Notes under the pieces: model-generated
What the model was told of the DNA's origin: nothing
The model's database searches: none
The model's input: only the letters and a program-made list of their open reading frames with translations
NCBI GenBank assembly: GCA_031002005.1
Contig: CM061919.1
Span: 221,152,739 to 221,216,738 of the forward strand
Length of the DNA stretch: 64,000 bases
Reading direction: 5' to 3'
DNA from: Vandiemenella viatica
Lineage: Eukaryota > Arthropoda > Insecta > Orthoptera > Morabidae
Shown: positions 11,190-22,344 of the stretch, piece after piece
Layout: the number at the start of each line of letters is the position of its first letter
How positions within the stretch are numbered: the stretch's first letter is position 1
Made by a program: the position numbers and the translations under genes

Positions 11190-12189
11190 NNNNNNNNNNN
11201 NNNNNNNNNNNNNNNNNNNNNNNNNNNNNNNNNNNNNNNNNNNNNNNNNNNNNNNNNNNNNNNNNNNNNNNNNNNNNNNNNNNNNNNNNNNNNNNNNNNN
11301 NNNNNNNNNNNNNNNNNNNNNNNNNNNNNNNNNNNNNNNNNNNNNNNNNNNNNNNNNNNNNNNNNNNNNNNNNNNNNNNNNNNNNNNNNNNNNNNNNNNN
11401 NNNNNNNNNNNNNNNNNNNNNNNNNNNNNNNNNNNNNNNNNNNNNNNNNNNNNNNNNNNNNNNNNNNNNNNNNNNNNNNNNNNNNNNNNNNNNNNNNNNN
11501 NNNNNNNNNNNNNNNNNNNNNNNNNNNNNNNNNNNNNNNNNNNNNNNNNNNNNNNNNNNNNNNNNNNNNNNNNNNNNNNNNNNNNNNNNNNNNNNNNNNN
11601 NNNNNNNNNNNNNNNNNNNNNNNNNNNNNNNNNNNNNNNNNNNNNNNNNNNNNNNNNNNNNNNNNNNNNNNNNNNNNNNNNNNNNNNNNNNNNNNNNNNN
11701 NNNNNNNNNNNNNNNNNNNNNNNNNNNNNNNNNNNNNNNNNNNNNNNNNNNNNNNNNNNNNNNNNNNNNNNNNNNNNNNNNNNNNNNNNNNNNNNNNNNN
11801 NNNNNNNNNNNNNNNNNNNNNNNNNNNNNNNNNNNNNNNNNNNNNNNNNNNNNNNNNNNNNNNNNNNNNNNNNNNNNNNNNNNNNNNNNNNNNNNNNNNN
11901 NNNNNNNNNNNNNNNNNNNNNNNNNNNNNNNNNNNNNNNNNNNNNNNNNNNNNNNNNNNNNNNNNNNNNNNNNNNNNNNNNNNNNNNNNNNNNNNNNNNN
12001 NNNNNNNNNNNNNNNNNNNNNNNNNNNNNNNNNNNNNNNNNNNNNNNNNNNNNNNNNNNNNNNNNNNNNNNNNNNNNNNNNNNNNNNNNNNNNNNNNNNN
12101 NNNNNNNNNNNNNNNNNNNNNNNNNNNNNNNNNNNNNNNNNNNNNNNNNNNNNNNNNNNNNNNNNNNNNNNNNNNNNNNNNNNNNNNNN
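11190..12189. other. Assembly gap (1000 N)
   Basis: Exactly 1000 undetermined bases, a conventional fixed-size scaffold gap of unknown true length. Confidence 0.99.
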
Positions 12190-12934
12190 TTTATTTAATT
12201 AACAATTGTTTGTGTTTAGATAAGTGACTGTTAATCAGAATCATTAATCACGCCAGTAGGCTTTCAACCTCCCTTAACCTAGGAACAGTGTCAGCGTCAC
12301 TTCGGTTATTGAAAGGAGAACCAGGGAGCGAATGAGCTTCATGTAAAATTAGGAATAGGTAAGGGGATTCAAACCTTTAGGATTAAAAGGAGAATAAAAC
12401 ACAGGAAAATGGTATTTTCCGCAAGGAAGTGGTAATAGGAGAACTGTAAGCTCACTTCTGTAAATTATATACAGCCAACGAGACCAGAAATGTTGGTGTG
12501 GATGTCGGTTTGGTGTGGCTTTTGGGTGGGAGGCATCATCGGCCCTTATATCTTTGAATATGGGCAGGACAAACTGTGATAGTTAATGGAAACCGATGTG
12601 CGATGATAAGACATTTTTTTTGTGACCTCATTTCTATGGAATGTACATTTAAGTGTTGTGGTTTTCAGCAGGAAAGTGCCACCTGTCACACGTCCTGAGC
12701 AACAATTGAATTGCTCGAAGAGCGGTTTGCGGATATGTACGAAGTGGTACCCAAAAATAACCAGAATAGCATTGCCGTGGGCGGAGTTTGTGTAGTACGC
12801 GTTTTTTCCGCTAGGCGTTTATAGCAAAACTCTTTGTCAGTTCAGTACCGCCTGTGATCTCGACCTGGCTTGTTCTGTTAATCTGCAGTGATAGTTTTTG
12901 GTAGCGCTGTTTTGTTATTGTTTCGTTTTTGGTG
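12190..12934. other. Sequence upstream of the mariner relic
   Basis: Nothing recognised except that the last 200-300 bases are probably the mariner 5' region. No terminal inverted repeat was found. Confidence 0.4.
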
Positions 12935-13907
12935 ATGGCAAGTTTAAGTGAACAACGTGCAGCTGTGAAATTTTGTCTTCTACTCACTAAAAATGCCTTT
13001 GAAACTGTTTTAATGTTGAAAACAGCTTACGAAGATGACGCTATGATAAAAACTCGAGTGTAGGAGTGGTTCGCTCGGTTTAAAAATGGCGACATGTCAG
13101 TTGATGATAAAACCTCGTTCTGGACGTCCATCAACTGCTCGAATCGACGAAAATGTTGAAAAAAAATCGAGAGCTTGTGCTCTCAGACCGTTGACAGACA
13201 ATTGATCAACTGTCAGAGATTAGTGGTTATCTTGGAGATCGGTTCAGCGAATTTTAACCGAAGATTTTGGAATGAAAAGGGTTGCTGCCAAGTTTGTTCC
13301 TCGGACCCTGACTGACAATCAAAAAGAACGTCAAGCTGAAACATGTCGTGTTTTGAAACAACAGCTTGAAACTGATACAGATTTTCTGTCAAAGGTCATT
13401 ACTGGTTGATGAATCATGGTGCTATGGTTACGACCCAGAAACAAAGTAACAGTCAAACCAATTGAAGACGTCATTGTTCAAAAAAATGTCGTTAAGTCAA
13501 ATCAAACATCAAAACAATGCTCATTTGCTTTTTCAGAGTTTGTTCCCCCACATCTGACCGTTAATCAAACCTTTTATTTGGAAGTTTTAAGAAGATTACG
13601 CAACAGTGTTCGTCAAAAAAGATCCGATTGTGGCAGAAAGGAGACTGGTTCTTCCACCACTACAATGCACCTGCACGCACAGCTGTCTCTGTTAGGCACC
13701 TAATTCACCAGGCCTGGCTCCGTGCTACTTTTTCTTATTTCATCGCATGAAAAGGGGCATGAAAGGACGCCGATTTGACAACACTGAAGAGGTCAAGAAG
13801 AAAAACGAGGGGCATTTCTAAAATGTTTCGAACAGTGGAAGTACCGGTGGGACAAATGTATTAGTTGTAATGGAGAGTATTTTGAAGGAGATAAGGTTGT
13901 TTTGTAA
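12935..13907 (+). pseudogene. mariner transposase pseudogene
   Basis: The start reads MASLSEQRAAVKFCLL, followed by a helix-turn-helix-like region with an in-frame stop (near 13063). The catalytic phrase around 13400-13425 reads DESWCYGYDPETK after a stop or frameshift. A PGLAPCYFFLFHRMK-like block near 13710-13750 corresponds to the third catalytic region. The C-terminus decays from FEQWKYRWDKC to GEYFEGD near 13830-13895. At least four frame breaks make it inactive. Length (~970 bp) is close to a full mariner coding region, so decay was mostly by point changes and small indels. Terminal repeats were not identified. Confidence 0.85.
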
Positions 13908-13950
13908 AAACTTTGAAAATACGCAGCTTTTCAAAATGATTCCGGTTTAA

Positions 13951-14165
13951 CATCTACATCTACATATATACTCTGCAATTCACTAAATTGTGGGTGGCAG
14001 AGGGTGCTCAGCACCAATGCTAATCTCTTTGTTGTGCATTCCAATCCCTAATGGTACGAGGGAAAAAAGAATTCATATAGGAATTCATATAATATCTTCG
14101 GTACCCCCTCGCATATATATATTCCGACTACTAATGACACGTAGTTCACGAAGAGAGTTTTGCAT
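13951..14165 (-). mobile_element. LINE 3' end with (CATCTA)n tail
   Basis: On the plus strand it begins CATCTACATCTACAT, followed by CTCTGCAATTCAC and GGCAGAGGGT. On the minus strand this reads as the end of a LINE ORF (FFPR..RDWNAQ-like) followed by a hexameric GTAGAT tail. I recognise this end from abundant polyneopteran LINE copies. Only about 215 bp of 3' end is present. Confidence 0.7.
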
Positions 14166-15227
14166 TTTTAGTCCTCAAATGCACGAGATAAGAATCTGTC
14201 ATAATTTTATTTCAGCAACAAATTAATTTTATTACGTTCATTCCTTTTGTTTTAGTCTTTGCTTTACGCATGATAGTGTCAAGATTCAAACAAGTTAATA
14301 TTATGCGTGACAGTTAAAGGTCCAAACGTTCTGTCAGAGATGTCGTTAAGGAACAAACTCCTCCTAATACAGACAAATGAGAGTCGTCATTTGTGGGTTA
14401 GTCACTGAAGATTGATGTTCTTTTTTTAAATTATCTTTGTCGTACGCACATTTTTGAGACAAACTTTAGAAAATGCCCAAGCCTGAAAACCATAATCAGA
14501 AGAATCGATAGATATGCGCCTGGACGCCGATTATAACACCGCTAGTCATGAATGATGATGGCGCTTGATGCTGTCAACAAAACGAACCACACAACATTTG
14601 TTGCATTTTTCAGAGAATTCATCAAGAAGATGTTAAGTCGTTTTCGCTACGATGGTAAACATTGTAGTTTGTTTTTGAATCCTGTACGGTCTTCTGTTAT
14701 GGAACATGTGAAATACTACCCGGAAAAACAATGAAATTATCTACGGTGTAGGCCTATATGAATATTAAACCCGTGATGACTTCAGATATTTGTAGAAAAT
14801 GTTTTTCTGTTGATGTTGTAACCGATTTTGTATCTTTTTGTTTCAAATAGAAAATTAATGGCTAAAAAAAGCCATTAACGCAGCATTATATTACGAAACA
14901 TTTTGGTCAACATTATAGTATAAAATGATTTATGCAAGCCGATCATAAACAAAGACGATCTAACATTTTGAGCTCATGTTTATATATGTTTTTTCTATGC
15001 CGGAAAAAAGATGTACAGTAAAAAAGGTTTTCTTCATATCACAATGTTTATTTTATTGGGCTCCAGTCATCTATTTTTCTTAGTAGTTCATCTATTCGCT
15101 ATGTATCTTCGAATCTTGGTTACAATAATGATTAAATGTAACTTCTTTTAGCCCTGATGACCAAGTGACTAGAAATGAACTCCTGCGGCTTTGCATAAAC
15201 CGGTACCTCTACCGGGTAAAAACACAC
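14166..15227. other. Unassigned AT-rich interval
   Basis: No supported gene. The open frame at 14552-14734 has no recognisable domain. Confidence 0.5.
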
Positions 15228-15230
15228 AAA

Positions 15231-15512
15231 GGGCGTATGGCATTATTGGCTGGGAGACCTCGATATGTAATTCGGCCGCCGGTTTGATAGAGTTTCATTT
15301 GCCGCTCATGCACCTCTGTCATGGCTGCTTTTAAGCTAACCCAGTAATCCTACCTAGTAAAGGGGGCCTGCAGTTCAACGTGGAATCCGAACCACGGAAT
15401 AGTTCTGACCCACTAGAGGGCCTTTCAAAATCCCCACCGAGACAGGGATTCGAACCGAGGACCTTTCAACCTCCAGTCAGACGCCTGAGCTACCAGACCG
15501 CTGTCCGGTCTA
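15231..15512 (-). mobile_element. tRNA-derived SINE, family 3
   Basis: The left end carries the GGCGTATGGCATTATTGGCT phrase I know from locust-type SINEs. The right end is a minus-strand tRNA-like head, GGGATTCGAACCGAGGACCT near 15446-15465, followed by a CTGAGCTACCAGACCG box A complement. Target duplication not found. A second tRNA-like phrase at 15619-15665 may be another fragment. Confidence 0.7.
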
Positions 15513-15569
15513 CCTCGTGAAGAGGTCCTATTGCTTAAGATCTGATTTCACCTATGGTGCGTTCTAATA

Positions 15570-16088
15570 TACATAATGTACACAGAACAATCCCTGAGGC
15601 GAAGGTCAGGCTCACTAACTGGTATTCAAACCAATGACCTGTGGATCCGCAGGCACCTTACAACCAAGGCGGTAGGCGAATCTACTTATGATGAAACTAG
15701 TTTAAATGCCCGTCAAAAATTAAGAGGGTCAACGATGGTGGTAGTAGGAAACGTTTCTAAGGAAAAATGAATAAAGATTAATCATTAATTTTTTTATTGA
15801 TATTTTTCGTTTCGTGAGTAAACTTTTTCTGATTAAATTTTTGGAGTATTGGGCTGGGATGTTTTTTAAGTAACTGCATTTGATTTTGAATGACAGAAAT
15901 GTTTTTAAAAAGTTTGTGGCTAAAGTATAATTTCACAAACGAATAACTATTAATAATTTGATTGATATATTTCGTGATTAACTACGTTTCATCGGCTTCT
16001 CTTCTCCTCCCATGAATTTCTGCATCTAGTCGTCGTAAATAAACAAAAAGCAGCACATATTTTTTTTAGGTATATATATATATATATA
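15570..16088. other. Unassigned interval with a possible SINE fragment
   Basis: Contains the degenerate tRNA-like phrase noted in the preceding SINE entry, and a short (TA)n at 16072-16088 into which the next transposon inserted. Nothing else was recognised. Confidence 0.4.
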
Positions 16089-16735
16089 TTAGGTGATTAT
16101 AATTAAAGTTTCAAAACGCTCTAAAAAACGAACCACTGATTAGAATGACGTCAAAATTAAAAGGCGTATTATTGAAGAAGGGGGAAAAACATGAATGCAA
16201 GATGGCGCTCCTCCGCATATTGCAAATCGAGTGAAGCAGTTGTTGAGGCGGCATTTCGGAAATGCTAGAATTACCGGTCGTCATTTCCCTACAGCCTGGC
16301 CGGCCCGATCACCTGATGTTAATCCGTGTGGTTTCTGGCTGTGGGGTTATCTGAAAGATGTTGTGTTCAGTACTCCGATTGCCAACGCTGAATTGAAGAC
16401 ACGCATTGCACAACACATTCTGAACTTGACCCCGGTGACACTTCGATCGGTTGTGGAACATGCTGTTTCCGATTTAATCTTGTTGCACACAACAGTGGAC
16501 AGCATTTTGAAAATGTTTTGCGCCAGTCTCTTGAAACTTAAAAACCGATTGGAGTATATGCTTTTTATGCGGTTTTTGGCCTCAGGACACTTAAAAACCG
16601 ATTGGATGTATCCTTTTTTGGTTCACGTTCTTTCCGCCTTCTTCAATAATACGCCGTTAAATTTTGACGTCATTCTAATCAGTGGTTCGTTTTTTAAAGC
16701 GTTTTGAAACTTAAACTTTAATTATAATCACCCTG
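16089..16735 (+). mobile_element. Tc1/mariner-superfamily element with ~105-bp TIRs
   Basis: The left end starts TTAGGTGATTATAATTAAAG. The right end, complemented, starts CAGGGTGATTATAATTAAAG. The two ends stay alignable for roughly 105 bp, through AACGAACCACTGATTAGAAT and the GGCGTATTATTGAAGAAG phrase. TA flanks both ends (16087-16088 and 16736-16737). Between the long repeats lies only a 3' portion of a transposase, so this is an internally deleted derivative of about 647 bp. Confidence 0.85.
16195..16530 (+). pseudogene. DDE transposase fragment (DD41D-like)
   Basis: C-terminal part of an IS630/Tc1/mariner-type transposase. QDGAPPH carries the second catalytic D, followed by WPARSPDVNPCGFWLWGYLK. 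The third acidic position after PC is G rather than D. Spacing between the second D and that position is 42 residues, near the DD41D group as I remember it. The N-terminal DNA-binding region and first catalytic D are absent, because the frame opens almost directly from the left terminal repeat. The open frame runs on to 16707, but its last part is the right terminal repeat. Not functional. Confidence 0.8.
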
Positions 16736-16739
16736 TATC

Positions 16740-17039
16740 TCTGCTACACAACAGACAATCGCATACTTTCTTTTGATAATATAAGTGGAAATAAATTCAA
16801 ATTCAATTATTTATTTGAAATTTACATTTGGTTTTAACAATATAAGCGCAAATAAAGGTAATGCAGTTATTCATTTGAAATTTCCTGGTTAGACAGTCAG
16901 CACTGTGGTGGCAGCCAGTGAAACTAACACTTCGGGTATTATCGAGATTTGCCGAAGGTTGCCGAGCCATTGAGGTGAGGTCATCCTACGGCACATCGCA
17001 TTTGACGAAAATGGACTTCATAAGGTTCGACTCGGGAAG
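16740..17039. other. Unassigned interval
   Basis: Nothing recognised; the AT-rich sequence turns GC-rich at about 16990. Confidence 0.4.
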
Positions 17040-17475
17040 ACGCCGAAACTGGAAGGTAATATGCGCGCGATACGACCAATGAACAGCGAGCGTGTGATGG
17101 CTGGACGACTCACCGGTCAGAGGGTTCCCATACCAGTGGCGGCGGCCGCCGGTCGGTGACGGACGCGAACCGGGATCGAGTCGCCTCGAGCTGGTGCAGT
17201 GTTTTCACTTGCCTCTCCCCGGCGACTGAGCCTGTGTACTGCTGTGGCCGCTCCAAAAGAGAGAGTGGCTCTATCCAGCCGGTCAGATTCACCCACAGCG
17301 AGGAGGGAAGTCGGTCGGACGGGCGCGGAAACTGGACGCAGCTCCATCAAACGCTCTCCACGTGGACGGCTTGCTTTCTCCATAACGTGCCAAGGACACC
17401 TCACCAGTGCTCCTCGGCGAACGAACGTCGCTCGCGAGGTGGAAGCTGTCGACCACGCGATTAGTCAGCAACCCA
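17040..17475. promoter_or_regulatory. Isolated CpG-rich patch
   Basis: About 430 bp of visibly GC- and CpG-rich DNA in an AT-rich window. It is open in at least five overlapping frames on both strands, which is what high GC content produces. None shows a known domain. It could be the 5' region of an unannotated gene, an unmethylated island, or the GC-rich leader of a transposon. Immediately to the right (17490-17570) lie several TATTCGGC/GCCGAATA motifs in both orientations, which favours a transposon end. Confidence 0.4.
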
Positions 17476-17484
17476 ATATTTATT

Positions 17485-17885
17485 AGACTTGCGACGAATA
17501 CTATATTCGGCCATACGCCGAATACACAATATTCTGCAGCCTTCTTGGCTGAATAGCCGAATAATCGGCAAAAGTATTCCGCCGGTTTGGCGCCAAATTC
17601 TGTGTTGCTGCGCTTGTCTCTCGCCCGCGAGAAGAATGTGCTGGTAGTAATGAGTTTATTTCAGATTTGTAGGCACATACGATTTCAGCTTACGCTATAG
17701 TTAAAGGTAATAGCTGTCTAGGCACTCGAAACCCGTAGAGGAGTATAGGTCGTAGCAGAGCGCCACAAGTCCACTTGCTTGCCTTAGAAAAGGAGGTGGT
17801 ATGATGAGCTTCGTATTGCAGCCGCCGAGGAAAAATCGTCCAGATTCTCTTTTGATAGTACAGTTAAGGTCGCAGAGTTACCACA
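17485..17885. other. Interval with TATTCGG/CCGAATA motifs
   Basis: 17490-17570 has a cluster of CGAATA, TATTCGGCC, CGCCGAATA and GCCGAATAATCGGC phrases that can pair with each other. They are reminiscent of hAT terminal regions, but no partner end or 8-bp duplication was found. Confidence 0.35.
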
Positions 17886-18130
17886 TTTTTTTTTTTTTTT
17901 ACTTGTGGATTTACGTCTCGTCGAGGTCATTAGAGGCGGGATGGGATTAGGGACAAGGAACGGGAAGGAATTGGGCCAAGGCCTTTTTGAAGGAAGCATC
18001 CCCGCATTCACCTGGAGTGATTTCGGAAAATCATGGAAAACCCAATCTGGATGCCCGGACGTAGATTCGAACCGGCGTCATCCCGAATGCGAGGCCAGAA
18101 CGTTAACCGTTCACCCACCATGTTCGGTGT
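17886..18130 (-). mobile_element. tRNA-derived SINE, family 1
   Basis: A good minus-strand copy. The left T-run is the complement of the A tail, and GATTCGAACCGGCGTCATCC near 18063-18082 is the complement of box B. A perfect 10-bp target duplication AGTTACCACA flanks it at 17876-17885 and 18131-18140. The body matches the other family 1 copies through GGAAGCATC and ATGGAAAACCC. Confidence 0.92.
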
Positions 18131-18639
18131 AGTTACCACAACCTTGCTTCAAAACGCCCAAAAGCTTGTTAACTAAGAAATACCAAACAACTGTCATCTA
18201 AATACAAAGCAGTCAACAACAAAAAAAGTAAATTATCGGGAAAAAATTTAACATTGTCGAGCTGGCGAAAGTCAAAAAATGGAAAAAGAAAAATGACAAA
18301 ACTCAATAGCTCCAGTGAATATTCTATTTTGAAATTAAAATCGAACAAAATTTGCCACAAACATGATCAGAAATTTTTGATTCATCTAACATTCGATTTC
18401 ACAGCTTCTCAGACAGTAATAATAATCGTTAATAAGAACTAACAACAGTAAAAATGATTCAAGAAAACGTAACTCTGACAAAGTTAATGAAGGAAGATCT
18501 TATTCTATATTTAATTTAGTAATAATAAATTGCTTACAAATCTTTTCAATATAAAACAAATGACCTGGAAGCAATTTCCTAGGCACATACTTTAGTTTTG
18601 CGTTTCACAATTTTTTATATCAAATTCTTTTATAGTAAT

Positions 18640-19110
18640 TTTACTATTTTGTTACCTTTACGAGTATTAACTTAAATATCTCTCGCTGTTCCAGGTAAAT
18701 TATTCATCATTTCCCATTGGTAACATGCTCCAGCCCTGACTCTCTTATTTACAAAAGAAAAATTTCCCATTCCCTTAAATCATGTGCCAATTTGTAGTCA
18801 CGATCATCTCATGCTTCCATGTAGAAACAAATATAGTTGTTTTTCTTTGTATCTTTTCCATCTCCTGTATCTCATACCCATTATGTGTGACCCATATTAC
18901 TCGCCATAATCAAGCAATTGACTGATGAAGGTTGTGTAACCAAATGCCCTCACTTCCCTAGTACAATCCCTTATCAACCTCTACAATAAATAAAGCATTT
19001 TGAAGTCTTTGACCAGTGTTTTTTTTGCCCCGTTGAATTTATTATATAATGTTATTCCAATATATTTATACTATACAAGTTATTTCTTTTGCGCCTTATA
19101 ATCACTAAAA
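18640..19110 (-). pseudogene. CR1/Jockey-group LINE, 3' fragment
   Basis: The complement matches the post-RT region of the LINE seen at 23.3-24.2 kb and 30.55-31.37 kb: an ATAAATTCAACGGGGC analogue, then CTTACACAACC, then a TATGAGATACAGGAG block. Frames are badly broken. A second piece of the same family lies at 19290-19520. Confidence 0.65.
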
Positions 19111-19289
19111 AAACTTTATTTTTCTACTGTCTAACTAATAAGCTTATTCTTTCTGGATTTTTTTTGTTCATATCATCTGCTGTAAATGGTCATAAATAAA
19201 AAGAGAACTAAAATTCTTCTAGTATGTATGTACTGCTGGTCGATTTAGATAAGCTAAATAACACAAAAAATTATTGAAGTGTAATTTTC

Positions 19290-19520
19290 ATGGCCACCCA
19301 TTTTTGTTTTTACGAATTTTAATTCTTTTTCCGTGCTTTAGGTAATTTTTTCTCCCTATTCCAGTCGTTGACTCGTTTAAGAAAATTTTCCAACTTTTCT
19401 CACTTGAAGCCAACAGTTATTTTGTGGTCTTGACAATCCCTTCGTTCCAAGTAATAGATCTAATTCTTCTGTCAATATCCATCCACAGTACATCATCAAC
19501 ATACATGGCATGGGTAGGAA
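19290..19520 (-). pseudogene. CR1/Jockey-group LINE, 3' terminal fragment
   Basis: Complement of the region encoding the family's last ORF2 residues. It parallels 30660-30920, with the same order of CGAATTTTAATT, GGTAATTT and CCAGTCGTTGACTC-like phrases. Separated from the 18640-19110 piece by about 180 bp of unrelated AT-rich DNA. Confidence 0.6.
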
Positions 19521-19529
19521 CCCTAAGAT

Positions 19530-20440
19530 TTTATCTTTACGTAGAGTCGAAATCTGTACACTAGAAGTTGCGATGTTTTGTAATGATTACGAAAAAACAG
19601 AATCAAATAATTATAAAATTTAAAACCATTCATATTGATTATATCAAACTAACAGTAAAATATTTATTAATTTCACCCATTCCGAAATTCGCAGTGCTCT
19701 ATTGTCAGAACGTAGCAGATGTGTACTTTAATTCTTTAATTGGGAAGCATTCCACAGTAATTAGAAATAATAGAAAGAAATCTTATATTGTCTAAACCAC
19801 ACGTTACATCTAACACAATCTCCGAAAACTTATTAATAACACCGAATCAGTAGAAACGAAAGTGTAATTATGGCATCAAAAATAATTAAATAACTGTCAG
19901 AAATGCAATAAACACTACGATGCATTGAGCAAGGGAAACATATTTTCTGTGCTCGTAGTGAAAGTAACCTTGAGGTTAATGAAAACGTCAGACTTCCGAC
20001 CTGAACAAAGAGTCTCCCGGAATGCGTCCACTATACAAAGAAGCAGCTATTAATCGTTGGGTCAGCTTCCAATACAACGAGAATACATTGGTGACCTTCA
20101 GTGCTGAAGCAGAAGGTAGTGAGTGTAAGCCGTTGTTGTTTGGGGAACGTGAAGTGGCGGCGGGGTGCTGGGTAAATAGCGTCTCTAATCACCGGAGTCA
20201 TTTCGGGTACGAACTACCTTCGCTCGGTATTGTCTCCTGACTTTCACCGCCTAGGAGGATTAAATGAACAAGGCGCCATTGTATATTGCTACTGCAATGA
20301 TAAGAGCTGTCGTGAGCATTTTTAAATATGCTGTCACGACGTAAGAAATTAGAAATGACTCTATTATTGCCAGCATGTGCCTGATACTATTCATCTGCGA
20401 AAGGCATAATTGAAATAATCACAATCACTGTGAATCAATG
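19530..20440. other. Unassigned interval
   Basis: No gene recognised. A small GC-richer stretch at 20110-20240 has no known signature. Confidence 0.45.
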
Positions 20441-20449
20441 ATGCTTTGT

Positions 20450-20580
20450 AGGGTAGGAAATGTAGTATCAAAAGAGTGCCACAGGGTTGTGTATTAAGGC
20501 CATCGCTATTCATTATCCTAATGACTGATTGTATTAGTGGTTTCCAGTCAAAAGTCAGATTGTTTGCAGATCATAGAATC
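20450..20580 (+). pseudogene. CR1/Jockey-group LINE RT fragment
   Basis: The plus-strand frame gives VPQGCVLRPSLFII, then KVRLFADH, the RT blocks B and C. The second catalytic Asp of FADD is replaced by His. It is homologous to 5395-5474 plus 8349-8370 and shows what the uninterrupted site looks like. It adjoins a different LINE at about 20642. Confidence 0.75.
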
Positions 20581-20641
20581 TACTATATAATTTCCTAAGC
20601 TCTTAGATGTTGCATATAGAAAGATCAAACAGAATTTTGGA

Positions 20642-22340
20642 GAAATGAAGAAAAGAGGTATGAACATTAAAGCTGCCGCTGGAAAACCTCTTTTAAGCTC
20701 AGATGATAGAGCTAACCGACGGAAGGAATACATTGAGAAACTGTATGATGGGGACGACTTAAACAGTAGTGTAATAGAAAAGGAAGGCGATGTCAACACT
20801 GATGACTTAGGAGAACCTGTTTTGAGGACAGAATTTAATAAAGCTCTGAATGACTTGAAAGCAAATAAGGACAGTTGGAATTGATGAGATCCCTGCAGAA
20901 CTTCTTAAATCTCTAGGAAACGAAGGAATCGAAAGATTATTCAAGCTGATATCAAAAAGTTATGAAACAGGAGAAATTCCAACTGATTTTAATAAAAATA
21001 TCATCTTCACACTTCCAAAGAAAGCAGAAGCCGACAAATGTGAGAATTATCGCACCATTAGTCTAACATCACATGCTTCAAAATTACTGACCAGAATAAT
21101 ATACAGAAGGATGGAAAGGGTAGTAGAAGAGATAGTAGGTGAAGATCAGTTTGGGTTTAGGAAAAATCGCGGTACAAGGGAAGCAATTCTGTCTTAAGAT
21201 TAACACTAGAAGGGCGGATCAAGAAAAACAAAGATACTTTTATGGCATTTGTTGATTTAGTAAAAGCTTTTGATGATGTTAGGTGGGACAAGATGTTTAA
21301 AATTTTAAAGAAGTCAGGTCTAAAGTATCGAGATAGAATACTCTATAAACTATGTAAGAATCAAGTGGCTATAATAACAGTAGAGAATCACGAGAGACAT
21401 GCATCAGTTAAAAAGGGTGTGAGACAAGGTTGTAGTCTATCCCCGTTAATATTCAACTTGTATGTAGAAGAAGCAATGAAGAAAGTAAAAGAAACATTTC
21501 CATGTGGCATAAGTTTTCAGGGAGAAAAAATCAGTATGCTACGATTTGCTGATGACACTGCAGAGAGGGCTGAGTATATTGAGAAGTTACTGAATGGCAT
21601 GAACAAAATACTGAAGGAAGAATTTGGACTGAATATAAATCAAAGCAAGACAGAAGTGATGAAATGTAGCAGAAATGATACCAATAATAATAGATTAAAT
21701 ATAAAAATAGGATCGGATGCAATGGGAGAAATTAGTGAATTCTGTTACTTGGGAAGTAAAATTATAACCGATTGCCGACGCAGGAATGATGTTAAAAACA
21801 AAATAGCACTAGCAAAAAGAGTCTTCAGTTTCAAATATTGATCTTGGAATTAGAAAGAACTTTTGAAAACTCTTTGTGTGGAGAACAGCACTTTATGGTA
21901 GCGAAACATGGACTTTAGGAATACCGGAAAGAAAGAAAATTGAAGCATTTGAAATGTGGTGCTACAGAAGAATGCTGAAAATTAAGTGGACAGACAAAGT
22001 AAGAAATGAACGAGTTTTGGAAATGATGGGTGAGAAAAGAAGTTTGTGGAAGAAGCTTATAGAAAGAAGAGACAGGCTGGTAGGGCATATTTTGAGACGT
22101 GTTGGATTGGTTAATTTTGTTGGAGGGAACAGTCGAAGGTAAGAACTGTAGAGGAAGACAGAGATTAGAATATATGAAGCAGATAATTGTGGACGTGGGT
22201 TGTAGGGGGTAAGTAGAAATGGAGAGGTTAGCACAGGAGTCAGCCTTCGCTTTAAAATAGGCATGCACCAGAGAAATCATTAGAAGAAATTCGAGGTTAT
22301 GTCCACAATTTGATAACAAAGCAGTTGTTACGAAATTAAT
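20642..22340 (+). pseudogene. RTE-type LINE reverse transcriptase relic
   Basis: 5'-truncated non-LTR ORF2 with several frame breaks (near 20880, 21195 and 21840). Readable blocks in order: YIEKLYDG; a DEIPAELLK-like phrase; ENYRTISLTSHASKLLT; DQFGFRKNRGTREAI; FVDLVKAFDDVRW with catalytic Asp (~21245); GVRQGCSLSPLIFN (~21415); and LRFADDT (~21540). The thumb follows with INQSKTEVM and FCYLGSKI. The C-terminal tail carries ALYGSETWTL, CYRRMLKIKW and HILRR. These are features of RTE-like or 'endonuclease-reverse transcriptase' elements. No endonuclease domain is present in this copy. It is not functional because of the frameshifts. Confidence 0.85.
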
Positions 22341-22344
22341 TGCC

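Noticed and set aside
17110..17486. Five overlapping open frames on both strands
   Set aside because: GC-rich DNA has few stop codons; none shows a domain or codon pattern that favours one frame.
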